From positions 186,001 through 250,000 of the forward strand of contig NZ_JAAZUH010000001.1 of assembly GCF_013185915.1 (NCBI RefSeq): a stretch of DNA of 64,000 bases, in the 5' to 3' direction. The notes under the pieces are model-generated. The model saw only the letters and a list, made by a program, of their open reading frames with translations. It ran no database searches and was not told where the DNA came from. This stretch comes from Stenotrophomonas bentonitica (GTDB lineage: Bacteria; Pseudomonadota; Gammaproteobacteria; Xanthomonadales; Xanthomonadaceae). Position numbers and translations under genes: made by a program. Below are positions 53,087 through 61,570 of the stretch, piece by piece. Each line of letters starts with the position of its first letter. Within the stretch, counting starts at the first letter, position 1.

Positions 53087-53725
53087 ATGAAGTTCTCCAA
53101 CACGTTGATTGCCCTGGCCATCGCGTCGTCGACCGCCATCGCCCCGACCGCCTTTGCGCAGTCGGCGGACCTGTCCATCACGGGCAACATTTTCCCCGGC
53201 GCCTGCACGGTGAGCGTCGGCGGAGGTATCGCCGATCTGGGCGACATCCGCGCCGAAACGCTTAACGCGGACGCCGCCACGCTGCTTGCTCCGGTAACGC
53301 TGCCGATGAACGTTGACTGCGAGTCGGAAGTGCGCTTCGCCCTCCAAGGCGTGGACAACACCGCCGAGAGCTCGACCCAGTCGGACCGCTACGGCCTGGG
53401 CATGACCGCCCAGGACGAGAAGATCGGCAACGCCAACATCCTGGTCGCCGACGTCACCGCGGACGGCGTGCCGGCGCATGGCACCTTCTCCCATGACGAA
53501 GGGCTGACCTGGAACGAGAGCCACAGCGGTGGCCACTTCACCCTGGCGATGCCTGACATGCTTGGCTTTGCCAAGGAAGAGTCGGTCGATACCGGCCCGG
53601 CCGCGATCAAGAACCTGCAGGGCAGCCTGAAGGTGATCGCGCAGATCGAGCCGACCGATTCGCTGACCATTGACGAAGACGTGCTGATCAACGGCAGTGC
53701 CACGATCAACCTGACCTACCTGTAA
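53087..53725 (+). CDS. DUF1120-type fimbrial subunit 2
   Basis: This 212-aa paralogue of pilin 1 has almost the same signal peptide (ALAIASSTAIAPTAFAQ) and mature start (SADLSITGNIFPGACTVSVG). It has a Cys pair and the C-terminal strand SATINLTYL. The middle of the protein (VADVTADGVPAHGTFSHDEG) differs, where the exposed loops would be. It lies 69 bp after pilin 1 with no promoter of its own and is followed by a terminator. Confidence 0.85.
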   Translation: MKFSNTLIALAIASSTAIAPTAFAQSADLSITGNIFPGACTVSVGGGIADLGDIRAETLNADAATLLAPVTLPMNVDCESEVRFALQGVDNTAESSTQSDRYGLGMTAQDEKIGNANILVADVTADGVPAHGTFSHDEGLTWNESHSGGHFTLAMPDMLGFAKEESVDTGPAAIKNLQGSLKVIAQIEPTDSLTIDEDVLINGSATINLTYL

Positions 53726-53737
53726 GTGCTCCACCGC

Positions 53738-53776
53738 CGCCGGCGCATCGCACATCGCGGGGCGCCGGCGACTTTT
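53738..53776 (+). terminator. terminator after pilin 2
   Basis: CGCCGGCGC pairs perfectly with GCGCCGGCG across a 15-nt loop and is followed by ACTTTTCTTC. It ends the pilin 1-pilin 2 transcript. Confidence 0.75.
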
Positions 53777-53858
53777 CTTCACCGCCACTTCACGGCCGCA
53801 GGCGCATGAATGCGCCAGCAAGGCAACAGCATCGTCCCGGCACCAGTCCGGGGGCTTG

Positions 53859-53874
53859 TGAATCGGGGGATTCA
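53859..53874. promoter_or_regulatory. inverted repeat TGAATC-N4-GATTCA before chaperone
   Basis: The 16-bp perfect dyad TGAATCGGGGGATTCA lies 70 bp before the chaperone ATG. The identical 16 bp, with the same flanking TG and TGGC, occurs before the usher gene at 56905. It is a likely operator for a dimeric regulator. No T tract follows, so it is not a terminator. Confidence 0.6.
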
Positions 53875-53944
53875 TTGGCTGCGCATTGCTCCATCTCTTA
53901 GCGCGGGTAGTACGCAGCCAGGACACCCTTGAGGAGCTGGTCCC

Positions 53945-54688
53945 ATGGCTATCGCACGCTTTGCTGTTCCCGCCCTTGTCGCGGGCCTGGTGGTGTTGGG
54001 CAGCGCGCAGACCGCCTGCGCCGACGGAATGAAACCGGACAAGTCGATCGTGATCGTGTCGACCGACCCGAAGCACCCCACCAAAATGACGGTCACGAAT
54101 ACGGGCGGGACAGAGGACCTGCTGCTGGTCGACATCCTGCCCATCGACGAGGATACGGCAGATATCGTAAGAGTCTCTCCGGCGTCGGGCACGTCGAGCG
54201 TGAAGCCCGACGGGACGCAGCAGGTGACCTTCACCGCGGTGGAACAGGTCCAGGATGAGACGAAGCAACGGCTGCGCAGGGTGGTGTTCGAGGGTGCCAA
54301 GGGTACGCCTTCGCGTACAACGAAGCGCAACGAGGTGGGGGTGAGCGTGCGCCAGAACCTGCCGCTGATCATTCATCCTTCGAAGCTGCCGTTGGAGCGG
54401 GAACCGTGGAAGCGTCTCCAATGGGTCGAGCACAACGGCGAACTGACGGTGAAGAACGACAGTCCGTACGTAGTACGTCTGTCACAGGAGTTTGAATCGC
54501 TGCCCTCCAAAACAGTGATGGGACTGTCCCGTTCGTACGTACTGCCTGGTGCGCGCCTTACGATGAAGCGGCCGGCCCGTGCGGCGCATGACACCGAGGT
54601 CCGCATCCATCCAGCGACTGTATACGGGTACCAGACCGATCATTTCGAGGCGCCGATAACAGCGGAAAAGGTGACTGGCGAAAAGTAG
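53945..54688 (+). CDS. PapD-like pilus chaperone of DUF1120 locus
   Basis: This 247-aa periplasmic chaperone has a Sec signal peptide (AGLVVLGSAQTACADG). The Ig-like first domain has the donor region VSVRQNLPLIIHPSKLP, which corresponds to the G1 strand and hinge of PapD-type chaperones. The second domain has LTVKNDSPYVVRLSQEF. It should fold and cap the six DUF1120 pilins and the tip protein. It is transcribed apart from pilins 1-2, behind the TGAATC dyad. Codon use is somewhat less GC-rich than in the flanking genes. Confidence 0.87.
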   Translation: MAIARFAVPALVAGLVVLGSAQTACADGMKPDKSIVIVSTDPKHPTKMTVTNTGGTEDLLLVDILPIDEDTADIVRVSPASGTSSVKPDGTQQVTFTAVEQVQDETKQRLRRVVFEGAKGTPSRTTKRNEVGVSVRQNLPLIIHPSKLPLEREPWKRLQWVEHNGELTVKNDSPYVVRLSQEFESLPSKTVMGLSRSYVLPGARLTMKRPARAAHDTEVRIHPATVYGYQTDHFEAPITAEKVTGEK

Positions 54689-54727
54689 CGGCAGGACGCC
54701 CGAGGGCTGCACCACTCGCTGCGCGAA

Positions 54728-54792
54728 TACAACACATTGCATCCCGTTTTGAAACACCTTGCATGTGGTGTGGCGCAATCGACCCGTACTCT
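54728..54792 (+). promoter_or_regulatory. triple-TTGNA promoter element of pilin 3
   Basis: TTGCA at 54737, TTGAA at 54749 and TTGCA at 54759 are followed 23 nt later by TACTCT at 54787, within CCCGTACTCTTTGCGGCG. Spacing and flanks (TGGCGCAATCG) agree with the pilin 1 copy. Confidence 0.75.
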
Positions 54793-54808
54793 TTGCGGCG
54801 ATCAATAC

Positions 54809-54838
54809 GGTCTATCGCGCATCAACGTGCCATTGACC
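54809..54838 (+). promoter_or_regulatory. leader hairpin of pilin 3 (weaker)
   Basis: GGTCTA pairs with TTGACC with one mismatch. The right arm ATTGACC is the same as in the pilin 1 and pilin 6 leaders and lies at a similar distance from the ATG. Confidence 0.4.
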
Positions 54839-54877
54839 AACCACATCGTTCGCCAAATCCGTCACGAGGACTATCCC

Positions 54878-55519
54878 ATGAAGTTCACCACCCCGCTGCT
54901 GGCCCTGGCCATCACGTGCTCGGCTGCCTTCGCGCCGAATGCCCTTGCCCAGTCGACCGAGCTGACCATCGTCGGCAAGATTCTTCCGGGCGCATGCAAC
55001 GTTGCGTTGAGCAACGAAGGCGTCGCCAACTTCGGCGACATCCGCTCCAGTTCGCTTGAGGAAGACACCAGCACCATGATCGGCTCGAAAGACCTGACCA
55101 TGACCGTTACCTGCGATTCTGCGGTGCGATTTGCGATGCAGGGCGTCGACAATACCGGCGATACTTCGTTCGTCACCAACCGTTACGGGCTCGGCCGTAC
55201 TGCCGACGACGAGAAGATCGGCAGTGCGACCATTGGATTCACGGCCGTCACTGTCGACGATGCGAGCGGCTTTGCCACCACTTCATACAACCAGGGCGAA
55301 ACCTGGTCCGACAGCGTTGTCCCCGGTCCGGCCCCCATCCCGCGTGACGGGATGATCGGCTTCGCGACCACCCAGGGGGTTACCACCGGGCCGGATGCCG
55401 TCAAGTCCATGACGGGCACGATTGAGGTCAAAGCCTACATCGCCCCGACCTCCGGCATGACCCTCACCGGCGAAGTGCCAATCCGGGGCAATGCCACCAT
55501 CAATGTGATGTACCTGTAG
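54878..55519 (+). CDS. DUF1120-type fimbrial subunit 3
   Basis: This 213-aa pilin has a Sec signal peptide (ALAITCSAAFAPNALAQ) and mature start STELTIVGKILPGACNVALS. It has the pilin Cys pair (GACNV, TVTCDS) and C-terminal strand NATINVMYL. The ATG at 54878 follows ACGAGGAC. It heads a unit with pilins 4 and 5 and probably the usher, under its own promoter element. Confidence 0.85.
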   Translation: MKFTTPLLALAITCSAAFAPNALAQSTELTIVGKILPGACNVALSNEGVANFGDIRSSSLEEDTSTMIGSKDLTMTVTCDSAVRFAMQGVDNTGDTSFVTNRYGLGRTADDEKIGSATIGFTAVTVDDASGFATTSYNQGETWSDSVVPGPAPIPRDGMIGFATTQGVTTGPDAVKSMTGTIEVKAYIAPTSGMTLTGEVPIRGNATINVMYL

Positions 55520-55556
55520 CAGCAAGCCCGGCACGCCTGTCTCTGCGGAGGTTGCG

Positions 55557-56192
55557 ATGATGAAGTTCACGACGGCCCTGATGACGCTCGGACTGTACGC
55601 GGCGGCGACGCCTGTCCTTGCGCAATCTGCAGAGCTGACGATCGTCGGTAACCTGCTTCCCGGTGCCTGTACTACTGTGCTGGCAGGCGGTGGGGTGGTC
55701 GATCTTGGCACTACGCTCGCGGAGAAGCTTGACCCGACGGAAGAGACATCGCTGGGGTCGGTGAGGGTCGCGATGACCGTGACATGCCTGGTGCCGGTGC
55801 GGTTTGCCTTCATGGGCATTGACAACACCGGTGACAGCGCCTCGGTCGCAACGCGCTATGGGCTGGGACTGTCGCCGGATGCCGAGAAGATCGGTGGTGC
55901 GGTCATCAGTTTCAAAGATCCCAGCTCGGATGGGTCGCCCGTCCACTACACGCGCTCGGAAGACGGGGGGCAGCAATGGGAGCCCAGCGGGAACGAGGGC
56001 TCCACCTGGCTCGGGAAGGTGTCGATCAACGGATTCTCCACCGCCCCAGGCGTGGTGACCGGACCAGATCCGATCGCGTCGCTGCAGGTGGACCTGGAAG
56101 TCCGTACCTACGTCCAGCCTACGAATGCACTGACCATCGACGACAACGTGCCCATCCATGGCAGTGCCACCGTCGACCTGATCTACCTGTAA
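55557..56192 (+). CDS. DUF1120-type fimbrial subunit 4
   Basis: This 211-aa pilin is more diverged, with signal peptide ALMTLGLYAAATPVLAQ and mature start SAELTIVGNLLPGACTTVLA. It has a Cys pair and C-terminal strand SATVDLIYL. The middle is longer in charged loops (RSEDGGQQWEPSGNEG). It begins 37 bp after pilin 3 without its own promoter. It may be a minor or adaptor subunit. Confidence 0.85.
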   Translation: MMKFTTALMTLGLYAAATPVLAQSAELTIVGNLLPGACTTVLAGGGVVDLGTTLAEKLDPTEETSLGSVRVAMTVTCLVPVRFAFMGIDNTGDSASVATRYGLGLSPDAEKIGGAVISFKDPSSDGSPVHYTRSEDGGQQWEPSGNEGSTWLGKVSINGFSTAPGVVTGPDPIASLQVDLEVRTYVQPTNALTIDDNVPIHGSATVDLIYL

Positions 56193-56219
56193 GTACATCT
56201 ACCGGAAGAGGATGCCGTC

Positions 56220-56852
56220 ATGAAGTTCGCCACGACCTTGCTTTCGCTTGCAGTTGTAGTCGCAGCTCCGGCCGCCTTCGCGCAGTCGACCGACGTGTCC
56301 GTCACCGGCATCATCCACCCAGGATCGTGCGACATCCAGCTGGGCGGCAACGGCACTATCGAACTTGGCACGCTCAATACCGCCAATCTTAATACCGATG
56401 TTCCGACAGACCTGGAGCCACGGACGATGACCCTGGCGGTTGCCTGCGATTCTGCCATGCGCTTTGCGCTGGAAGGCATCGACAACCGGCAGGAGAGCTC
56501 GGTGTACACCCAGATGTATGGCCTGGGGATGACCCCGGAATCGGAACGCATTGGGGGTGCCGCGCTGAGTGTCGAAGAGCCGAAGGCGGACGACGCTGCA
56601 GCTTACGGCACCCAGTCGGTGGACAGCGGGACCACTTGGGATGCGTCCACCGCGACCCCACTGACCCCGCTCATTCCGGATTCCCTGCGCGGCTTCACCA
56701 CGGAACAGGGTGTGACGACTGGACCGGCGCCGATCAGCGCATTGACCGGCAACCTGGTGGTCGGGGTCCGGATCCAGCCCACCGACGTGATGCGCCTGAC
56801 TGGTGAAGTGGATATCACCGGCAACATCACGCTGAACGTGATCTACCTGTAA
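56220..56852 (+). CDS. DUF1120-type fimbrial subunit 5
   Basis: This 210-aa pilin has signal peptide LLSLAVVVAAPAAFAQ, mature start STDVSVTGIIHPGSCDIQLG, a Cys pair (GSCDI, AVACDS) and C-terminal strand NITLNVIYL. It begins 27 bp after pilin 4, with GGAAGAGG upstream as ribosome site. It belongs to the pilin 3-4-5 unit and precedes the usher by 87 bp, a gap that holds the second TGAATC dyad. Confidence 0.85.
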   Translation: MKFATTLLSLAVVVAAPAAFAQSTDVSVTGIIHPGSCDIQLGGNGTIELGTLNTANLNTDVPTDLEPRTMTLAVACDSAMRFALEGIDNRQESSVYTQMYGLGMTPESERIGGAALSVEEPKADDAAAYGTQSVDSGTTWDASTATPLTPLIPDSLRGFTTEQGVTTGPAPISALTGNLVVGVRIQPTDVMRLTGEVDITGNITLNVIYL

Positions 56853-56904
56853 ACAGTGGTTGCGCGGTAAGGCTGCAACCGACGGGCGCGGTTGTGGCGG
56901 CTGG

Positions 56905-56920
56905 TGAATCGGGGGATTCA
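56905..56920. promoter_or_regulatory. inverted repeat TGAATC-N4-GATTCA before usher
   Basis: This is an exact copy of the 16-bp dyad before the chaperone, here 19 bp before the usher ATG. Placement so close to the start would suit a repressor or a translational control stem. Confidence 0.6.
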
Positions 56921-56939
56921 TGGCAGCAGGCACGGGGCG

Positions 56940-59456
56940 ATGGGCCGGACACCGACCGTTCAAGCGGCGACATGGATGAGCGGCCTGCTGCTGTGCGGCT
57001 GCCTGCTGGCCACGCCTGCGCGAGGCCAGGAAACGCCGGCGGAGGAGCCACAGGATGCGCCGGAGGACGACGACGACGTTCTGGTGTTCGACGCCGACCT
57101 GTTGCGCCAGCGCGGCCTGGATCCCAAGCTGGGCGAGTACCTGAGCCGCGGCGCCCGCTACACGCCCGGCAAGCAGTCGGTCACGCTGATGGTGAACCAG
57201 CAGCGTATCGGCCAGGTGGACGTCACCTTCGATGAGGGGGGCAAGCTGTGCCTGGACGAGGCCCTGCTGGAACGCGCCGCACTCAAACTGCCCAAGGCCA
57301 CCGGCCCCGGCGGCACGGTGGCCTGCGATGACTTCAGAACGACCTACCCGTCGACCGTGGTCGAGAAGGACCCCGGCCAGCGCACGGTGACCCTGCTGGT
57401 GCCCGGCGACAGCCGCCAGCCCGGGCGCGAAGGCGTGGGCGGCTACGTGCAGGGTGGGGTGGGCGCCCTGTTCAACTACAGCGTGATGACCACCCGCAGC
57501 GACAGCAGCAGCGGCGCCAGTACCTACGTGGCCGCCATTACCGAGGCCGGATTCAATGCTGGCGACTGGATCCTGCGCAGCCGCCAGAGCTACACGCGCT
57601 CGGACGAGAAGACCACGTTCGACGTCACCCAGAGCTACGCGCAGCGCACCTTCGCCCGCTGGAAGACGGTGGTGCAGCTGGGCGAGCTGGACATGCTGAC
57701 CCCGGTGCTGCCCGGCACTTCGATCACCGGCATCCAGCTGCTGCCGGAAGCCGCGCTGCAGGTGGGCGAGGGCCCGGTGATCAGCGGCATCGCCAATTCC
57801 AATGCGCGGGTGGAGGTGCGCCAGCGCGACGTGCTGTTGTACGTCACCGTGGTGGAGGCGGGGCGTTTCACCCTGTCCGGACTGCCGCCGCTGGCGTCAC
57901 TGACCGATGTCGACGTGAAGGTGGTCGAGGCCGATGGCAGCGAACACGGCTTCACCGTGCCGGCGGTGGCGCTGGCCGGGCTGGTGCGGCCGCAGAGCGG
58001 CTACACCGTTGCCGTGGGGCGCGTACGCAATGTGGAATTGGCGCCGGGGCGGCAACCGTGGGTGGCCAGCGCCAGCTGGAGCGGGGCGCTCGGTGGCTGG
58101 GGCACGGGCAGCGTGGCGGCGATGGCCGCGCAGGACTACACCGCGCTGGGCGGCAGTGGATTCGTGGGATGGCGCTTCGGAACCTCACTGAGTCCGTACG
58201 TGCTGCTCTCCCATGCGAAGGATGACGAAGGCACCCGTCGCGGTTGGCATGCCGGGCTTGGGCTGCAGCAGACGTTGGGCAGCCAGCTCTCGCTCAATGC
58301 CGGTGTGGCGATGCAGTCGCGCGAGTACCGCGAGCTGGTGGATGTGCTGGCGGCCACCACCGACGACACGAGCCGCGCGCGTTACCGCGAGCAGGCCCAT
58401 GTGTCGCTCAGCTGGTCCACGCGCTGGCTGGGTTCGATCAGCGCGGGGTACTCGCGCGCTACGGTGTTCGATGGCCGCCCGACTTCGCGCGCGTCGTTGT
58501 CGTGGGGCCGCAATTTCAGCTGGGCCACGGTGTCGCTCAACGCCGATCGCGACCTGGCCCAGCGCGACGTGCCGGACAGCCGCAACGACACGGTGGAGGG
58601 CGACGCCTACCGGGTGTACCTCAGCGTGAGCGTGCCGCTGGGCGAGCGCCGCCGCGCGCGCACCAACGTGCAGCACGACCGCTCCGGCGAGCGCATGGGG
58701 CTGTCCTACACCGACGCGCCGAGCAGCACCCTGAGTTATCGGCTGGGGGTGGACCGCGATACGTTCAGCGGCCGGACCGACACCAGCGCCTCGGCAGCGT
58801 GGCTGGCGCGCTACCTGCAGACCAGTGGGTCGTACACCCGTTCCAGCCTGGGCAATTCGTCCAGCTCGGTGCTGCTCAGTGGCGGGGTGGCGATGCACGG
58901 GCGCGGGGTGACGGTGTCGCCGTATCCGATCCAGGACACGTTCGGGATCGTGGCGCTGACCGACAAGGTGTCGGGTGTGGAGATCAGTACGCCTTACGGC
59001 CCGGTCTGGACCGATCCCTGGGGCAAGGCGGTGGTGGCGCAGCTGACGCCGTACACCACCAGCATGTTGGAGGTGGATACCGCCAGCCTGCCGCGCAACA
59101 TGCAGCTGGATAACGGTGCGGTATCGCTGGAGGCGGGGCGTGGTGCAGTCGCGCAGGTCGACCTGGCGACGCGCTACAGCCGGCGCATCCAGCTGCTGCC
59201 GAAGCGCCCGGACGGCACTGCGCTGCCGCACGGCACAACCGCGTTCCGCACCAACGACGACCTGGTGGGCATGGTGACCGCCGGTGGTTCGCTGTTCGTC
59301 TACGACGCGGTGGACGGCGAAACACTGGAGCTGCACCTGCCCGATGAAAGCGTGTGCACGCTCAGCTACCCGCTGGATGAGGACGAGGATGAAGACGTGA
59401 TCATGCCGGTAGCCACGGTGACCTGCACGCCCGGCGCAGCGGAGCCTTCGTCATGA
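56940..59456 (+). CDS. chaperone-usher outer-membrane usher of DUF1120 locus
   Basis: This 838-aa usher has a signal peptide (SGLLLCGCLLATPARGQ) and an acidic N-terminal domain (EPQDAPEDDDDVLVFDADLL). The beta-barrel contains a plug region (FTLSGLPPLASLTDVDVKVV), and C-terminal domains include ETLELHLPDESVCTLSYPLD. The ATG at 56940 was chosen; a GTG frame opening at 56892 would run through the dyad operator, and an ATG at 56976 is possible. It forms the export pore for the DUF1120 pilins. Its stop overlaps the tip protein ATG. Confidence 0.88.
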   Translation: MGRTPTVQAATWMSGLLLCGCLLATPARGQETPAEEPQDAPEDDDDVLVFDADLLRQRGLDPKLGEYLSRGARYTPGKQSVTLMVNQQRIGQVDVTFDEGGKLCLDEALLERAALKLPKATGPGGTVACDDFRTTYPSTVVEKDPGQRTVTLLVPGDSRQPGREGVGGYVQGGVGALFNYSVMTTRSDSSSGASTYVAAITEAGFNAGDWILRSRQSYTRSDEKTTFDVTQSYAQRTFARWKTVVQLGELDMLTPVLPGTSITGIQLLPEAALQVGEGPVISGIANSNARVEVRQRDVLLYVTVVEAGRFTLSGLPPLASLTDVDVKVVEADGSEHGFTVPAVALAGLVRPQSGYTVAVGRVRNVELAPGRQPWVASASWSGALGGWGTGSVAAMAAQDYTALGGSGFVGWRFGTSLSPYVLLSHAKDDEGTRRGWHAGLGLQQTLGSQLSLNAGVAMQSREYRELVDVLAATTDDTSRARYREQAHVSLSWSTRWLGSISAGYSRATVFDGRPTSRASLSWGRNFSWATVSLNADRDLAQRDVPDSRNDTVEGDAYRVYLSVSVPLGERRRARTNVQHDRSGERMGLSYTDAPSSTLSYRLGVDRDTFSGRTDTSASAAWLARYLQTSGSYTRSSLGNSSSSVLLSGGVAMHGRGVTVSPYPIQDTFGIVALTDKVSGVEISTPYGPVWTDPWGKAVVAQLTPYTTSMLEVDTASLPRNMQLDNGAVSLEAGRGAVAQVDLATRYSRRIQLLPKRPDGTALPHGTTAFRTNDDLVGMVTAGGSLFVYDAVDGETLELHLPDESVCTLSYPLDEDEDEDVIMPVATVTCTPGAAEPSS

Positions 59457-60667
59457 GCATGCACGGTGTGGCTGCACGCATTCTGTTGTGCGCGCTGCTG
59501 CTGCTGGCGTGGCTGCCCGCGCAGGCGCGTATCGACCCGCTCAAGCGCTGCACGATGACCTTGTCGCCGGGGATGATCGACTACGGGCAGCTCACCCGGA
59601 TGCAGGGCATCAGCCGTCCGTTCCTGCCGGGGCAGGGACCGGGCCTGGCGCGCGGGCCTGGACTGATCAGGCCAAGCGGGATGGCACTGCCTGCGCACAC
59701 GCTGTTCCTCAACCTGGTGTGCCCACAACCGATCAACCTGACCATGCTGTTCCATGCGCCTTCGCGCGATCCGTCCACGTTCGACTTGGGCGGTGCGGGC
59801 TTCTACACGCTGCGCGTGCACGACGTGCGGGTGGACGAACAGCCGGTGGACATCGGCCTGGTGACGGTCCCCGGCGAGCCGCCCAGCACCATCGCCGAGC
59901 TGCTGGAATGGGTGCCCGAGCATGCCTGGGTGCCGATGCGCGCGGGCATGCAGGTACCGGGCAGCCGGTTGTCGGCGCAGATCGACGTGCAGGCCTGGGT
60001 GACCGCAGACCTGGCCTCGGTGCGCGACGCGCAGGCGTGGGAAGCGGAAGGGCTCATCGACGCCGAGGACGCGCGGCAGTTCGTGGCCCTGGGCCAGCGT
60101 GCGCAGGCCATGCCCAGCGCGTGCACGCCGCGGCTGAGCCCGGCCACGCTCGACCTGGGCACGGTGCCACGCAGCAACCTGCACGCGGACTTCGCGACCG
60201 CACTGGCACCGCGCACGGTGCAGTTGCAGTTGAACTGCAGCGGGCCCGCGCTGCTGGCGGTGAAGCTGCTGGACAACCGCGCCGGTGCGGATGCGGCCGG
60301 ATGGGCAGCGGGCGTTCCAGACCCGGGGCGCTTTGCGATCACGCCGCGCGAGGGTGGGGTGGCGGGCATCTACGGGCTGTCGTTCGGCGCAGTCATGGCC
60401 GACGGCCAGTTGATGCAGGTGGTTGAGGGCGCCGGCGAGCGTGCCAGCACCTGGAGTCCGCACCCGGACGGTTCGCCGCTGCAGCGCTTCGATGCGCAGT
60501 CGACGGTGTACGCCTTCGCCCAGCCCGGGCATGCGGTACCGGCCGCGGTGGACAACCTGAGCGCACCGATTCAGGTGGACGTGCAGCTGGCGCCCGCCTC
60601 CACGCTGGAGGGAGGTGATGAGATCCTGCTGGATGGCTCGGTGACGATCGAGATCGTATATCTGTGA
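59453..60667 (+). CDS. two-domain tip adhesin-like fimbrial protein
   Basis: This 404-aa protein has a Sec signal peptide (LLCALLLLAWLPAQA). The N-terminal domain (about 25-215) is unlike the pilins and may bind a receptor. The C-terminal pilin-like domain begins near SACTPRLSPATLDLGTVPRS and has a Cys pair (ACTP, LNCSG). It ends SVTIEIVYL, the same type of terminal strand as the six pilins. This layout is that of a tip adhesin. It overlaps the usher by 4 bp (ATGA) and so is cotranscribed. Confidence 0.85.
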   Translation: MSMHGVAARILLCALLLLAWLPAQARIDPLKRCTMTLSPGMIDYGQLTRMQGISRPFLPGQGPGLARGPGLIRPSGMALPAHTLFLNLVCPQPINLTMLFHAPSRDPSTFDLGGAGFYTLRVHDVRVDEQPVDIGLVTVPGEPPSTIAELLEWVPEHAWVPMRAGMQVPGSRLSAQIDVQAWVTADLASVRDAQAWEAEGLIDAEDARQFVALGQRAQAMPSACTPRLSPATLDLGTVPRSNLHADFATALAPRTVQLQLNCSGPALLAVKLLDNRAGADAAGWAAGVPDPGRFAITPREGGVAGIYGLSFGAVMADGQLMQVVEGAGERASTWSPHPDGSPLQRFDAQSTVYAFAQPGHAVPAAVDNLSAPIQVDVQLAPASTLEGGDEILLDGSVTIEIVYL

Positions 60668-60765
60668 CGCTGCCGCCCGGCTGGCGCATGCGACGTCGAA
60701 CGCCACGCCGTGCGTGGTGCTCCAAACGGCAGCTGGGACGACACCGATTGTCGCGCATGGCCATT

Positions 60766-60830
60766 TACAACTAGTTGCACCCGGGTTTGAAAGTTGTTGC
60801 ATGTGTGGTGGCGTGATCGACCCGTAATCT
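60766..60830 (+). promoter_or_regulatory. triple-TTGNA promoter element of pilin 6
   Basis: TTGCA at 60775, TTGAA at 60787 and TTGCA at 60797 are followed 23 nt later by TAATCT at 60825, within CCCGTAATCTTTGCGGCG. CAACTAGTTG, a perfect palindrome, overlaps the first TTG. Confidence 0.75.
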
Positions 60831-60845
60831 TTGCGGCGTTCCAAG

Positions 60846-60877
60846 AGGTCAATCAAGCAAGCGTTTGCGATTGACCT
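60846..60877 (+). promoter_or_regulatory. leader hairpin of pilin 6
   Basis: AGGTCAATC pairs with GATTGACCT, and inside it GCAA pairs with TTGC around GCGT with a 2-nt bulge. It is the best formed of the three leader hairpins. Confidence 0.6.
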
Positions 60878-60915
60878 ACCCAATCGCTAAACCTACTCGC
60901 CGCAAGGAAAACCCC

Positions 60916-61557
60916 ATGAAGTTCACCACCAAGCTGCTCACCCTGGCCATTGCCTCTTCGGCCGCCATCGCTCCGACCGCGTTCGCGCAGTCGGCTGACC
61001 TGTCCATCGCCGGAAAGATCTTCCCGGGTGCCTGCACTGTGCAGCTGGGAGAGGGCGGCGTTGCCGACTTCGGTGACATTCGTGCCGATACGCTCAATGC
61101 GGACCAGGTGACTCACCTTGAGCCCGTTTCCCTGTCGATGGACGTCGCCTGCCAGTCCGAAGTCCGCTTCGCCTTCAAGGGCACGGACAACGTGCAAGGT
61201 ACCTCTCCCAATCCGCAGCGGTTTGGACTGGGTCTGACGCCCTCGGACGAAAGGATCGGCAGTGCTGACCTGCATCTGGAAGAAGTTCTGGTTGACAGCG
61301 GCACCGGGTATGCAACGTACTCCAGCAACGATGGCGCGACCTGGAGCGGCAGCTCGCTTGTCCGCTTCTTCAACATCTCGAAGTCCGCACTCATCGGGTT
61401 CGCCAAGGAAGCGTCCGTCGTGACTGGCCCCGCGCCAATGAAGGCAATGCAGGCCCGGCTGGACGTGAAGGCCCAGATCCAGCCGAAGAACGACCTGACC
61501 ATCGACGGCGATGTGCAGATCAACGGCGGCGCGACTCTGAATCTGATCTATCTGTAA
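60916..61557 (+). CDS. DUF1120-type fimbrial subunit 6
   Basis: This 213-aa pilin is closest to pilins 1 and 2. It has signal peptide LTLAIASSAAIAPTAFAQ, mature start SADLSIAGKIFPGACTVQLG, a Cys pair and C-terminal strand GATLNLIYL. AAGGAAAA precedes the ATG at 60916. It is a separate unit with its own promoter element and leader hairpin, and it ends at a large palindromic repeat. It could be an alternative major subunit. Confidence 0.85.
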   Translation: MKFTTKLLTLAIASSAAIAPTAFAQSADLSIAGKIFPGACTVQLGEGGVADFGDIRADTLNADQVTHLEPVSLSMDVACQSEVRFAFKGTDNVQGTSPNPQRFGLGLTPSDERIGSADLHLEEVLVDSGTGYATYSSNDGATWSGSSLVRFFNISKSALIGFAKEASVVTGPAPMKAMQARLDVKAQIQPKNDLTIDGDVQINGGATLNLIYL

Positions 61558-61570
61558 GCGGATCGAGCCG

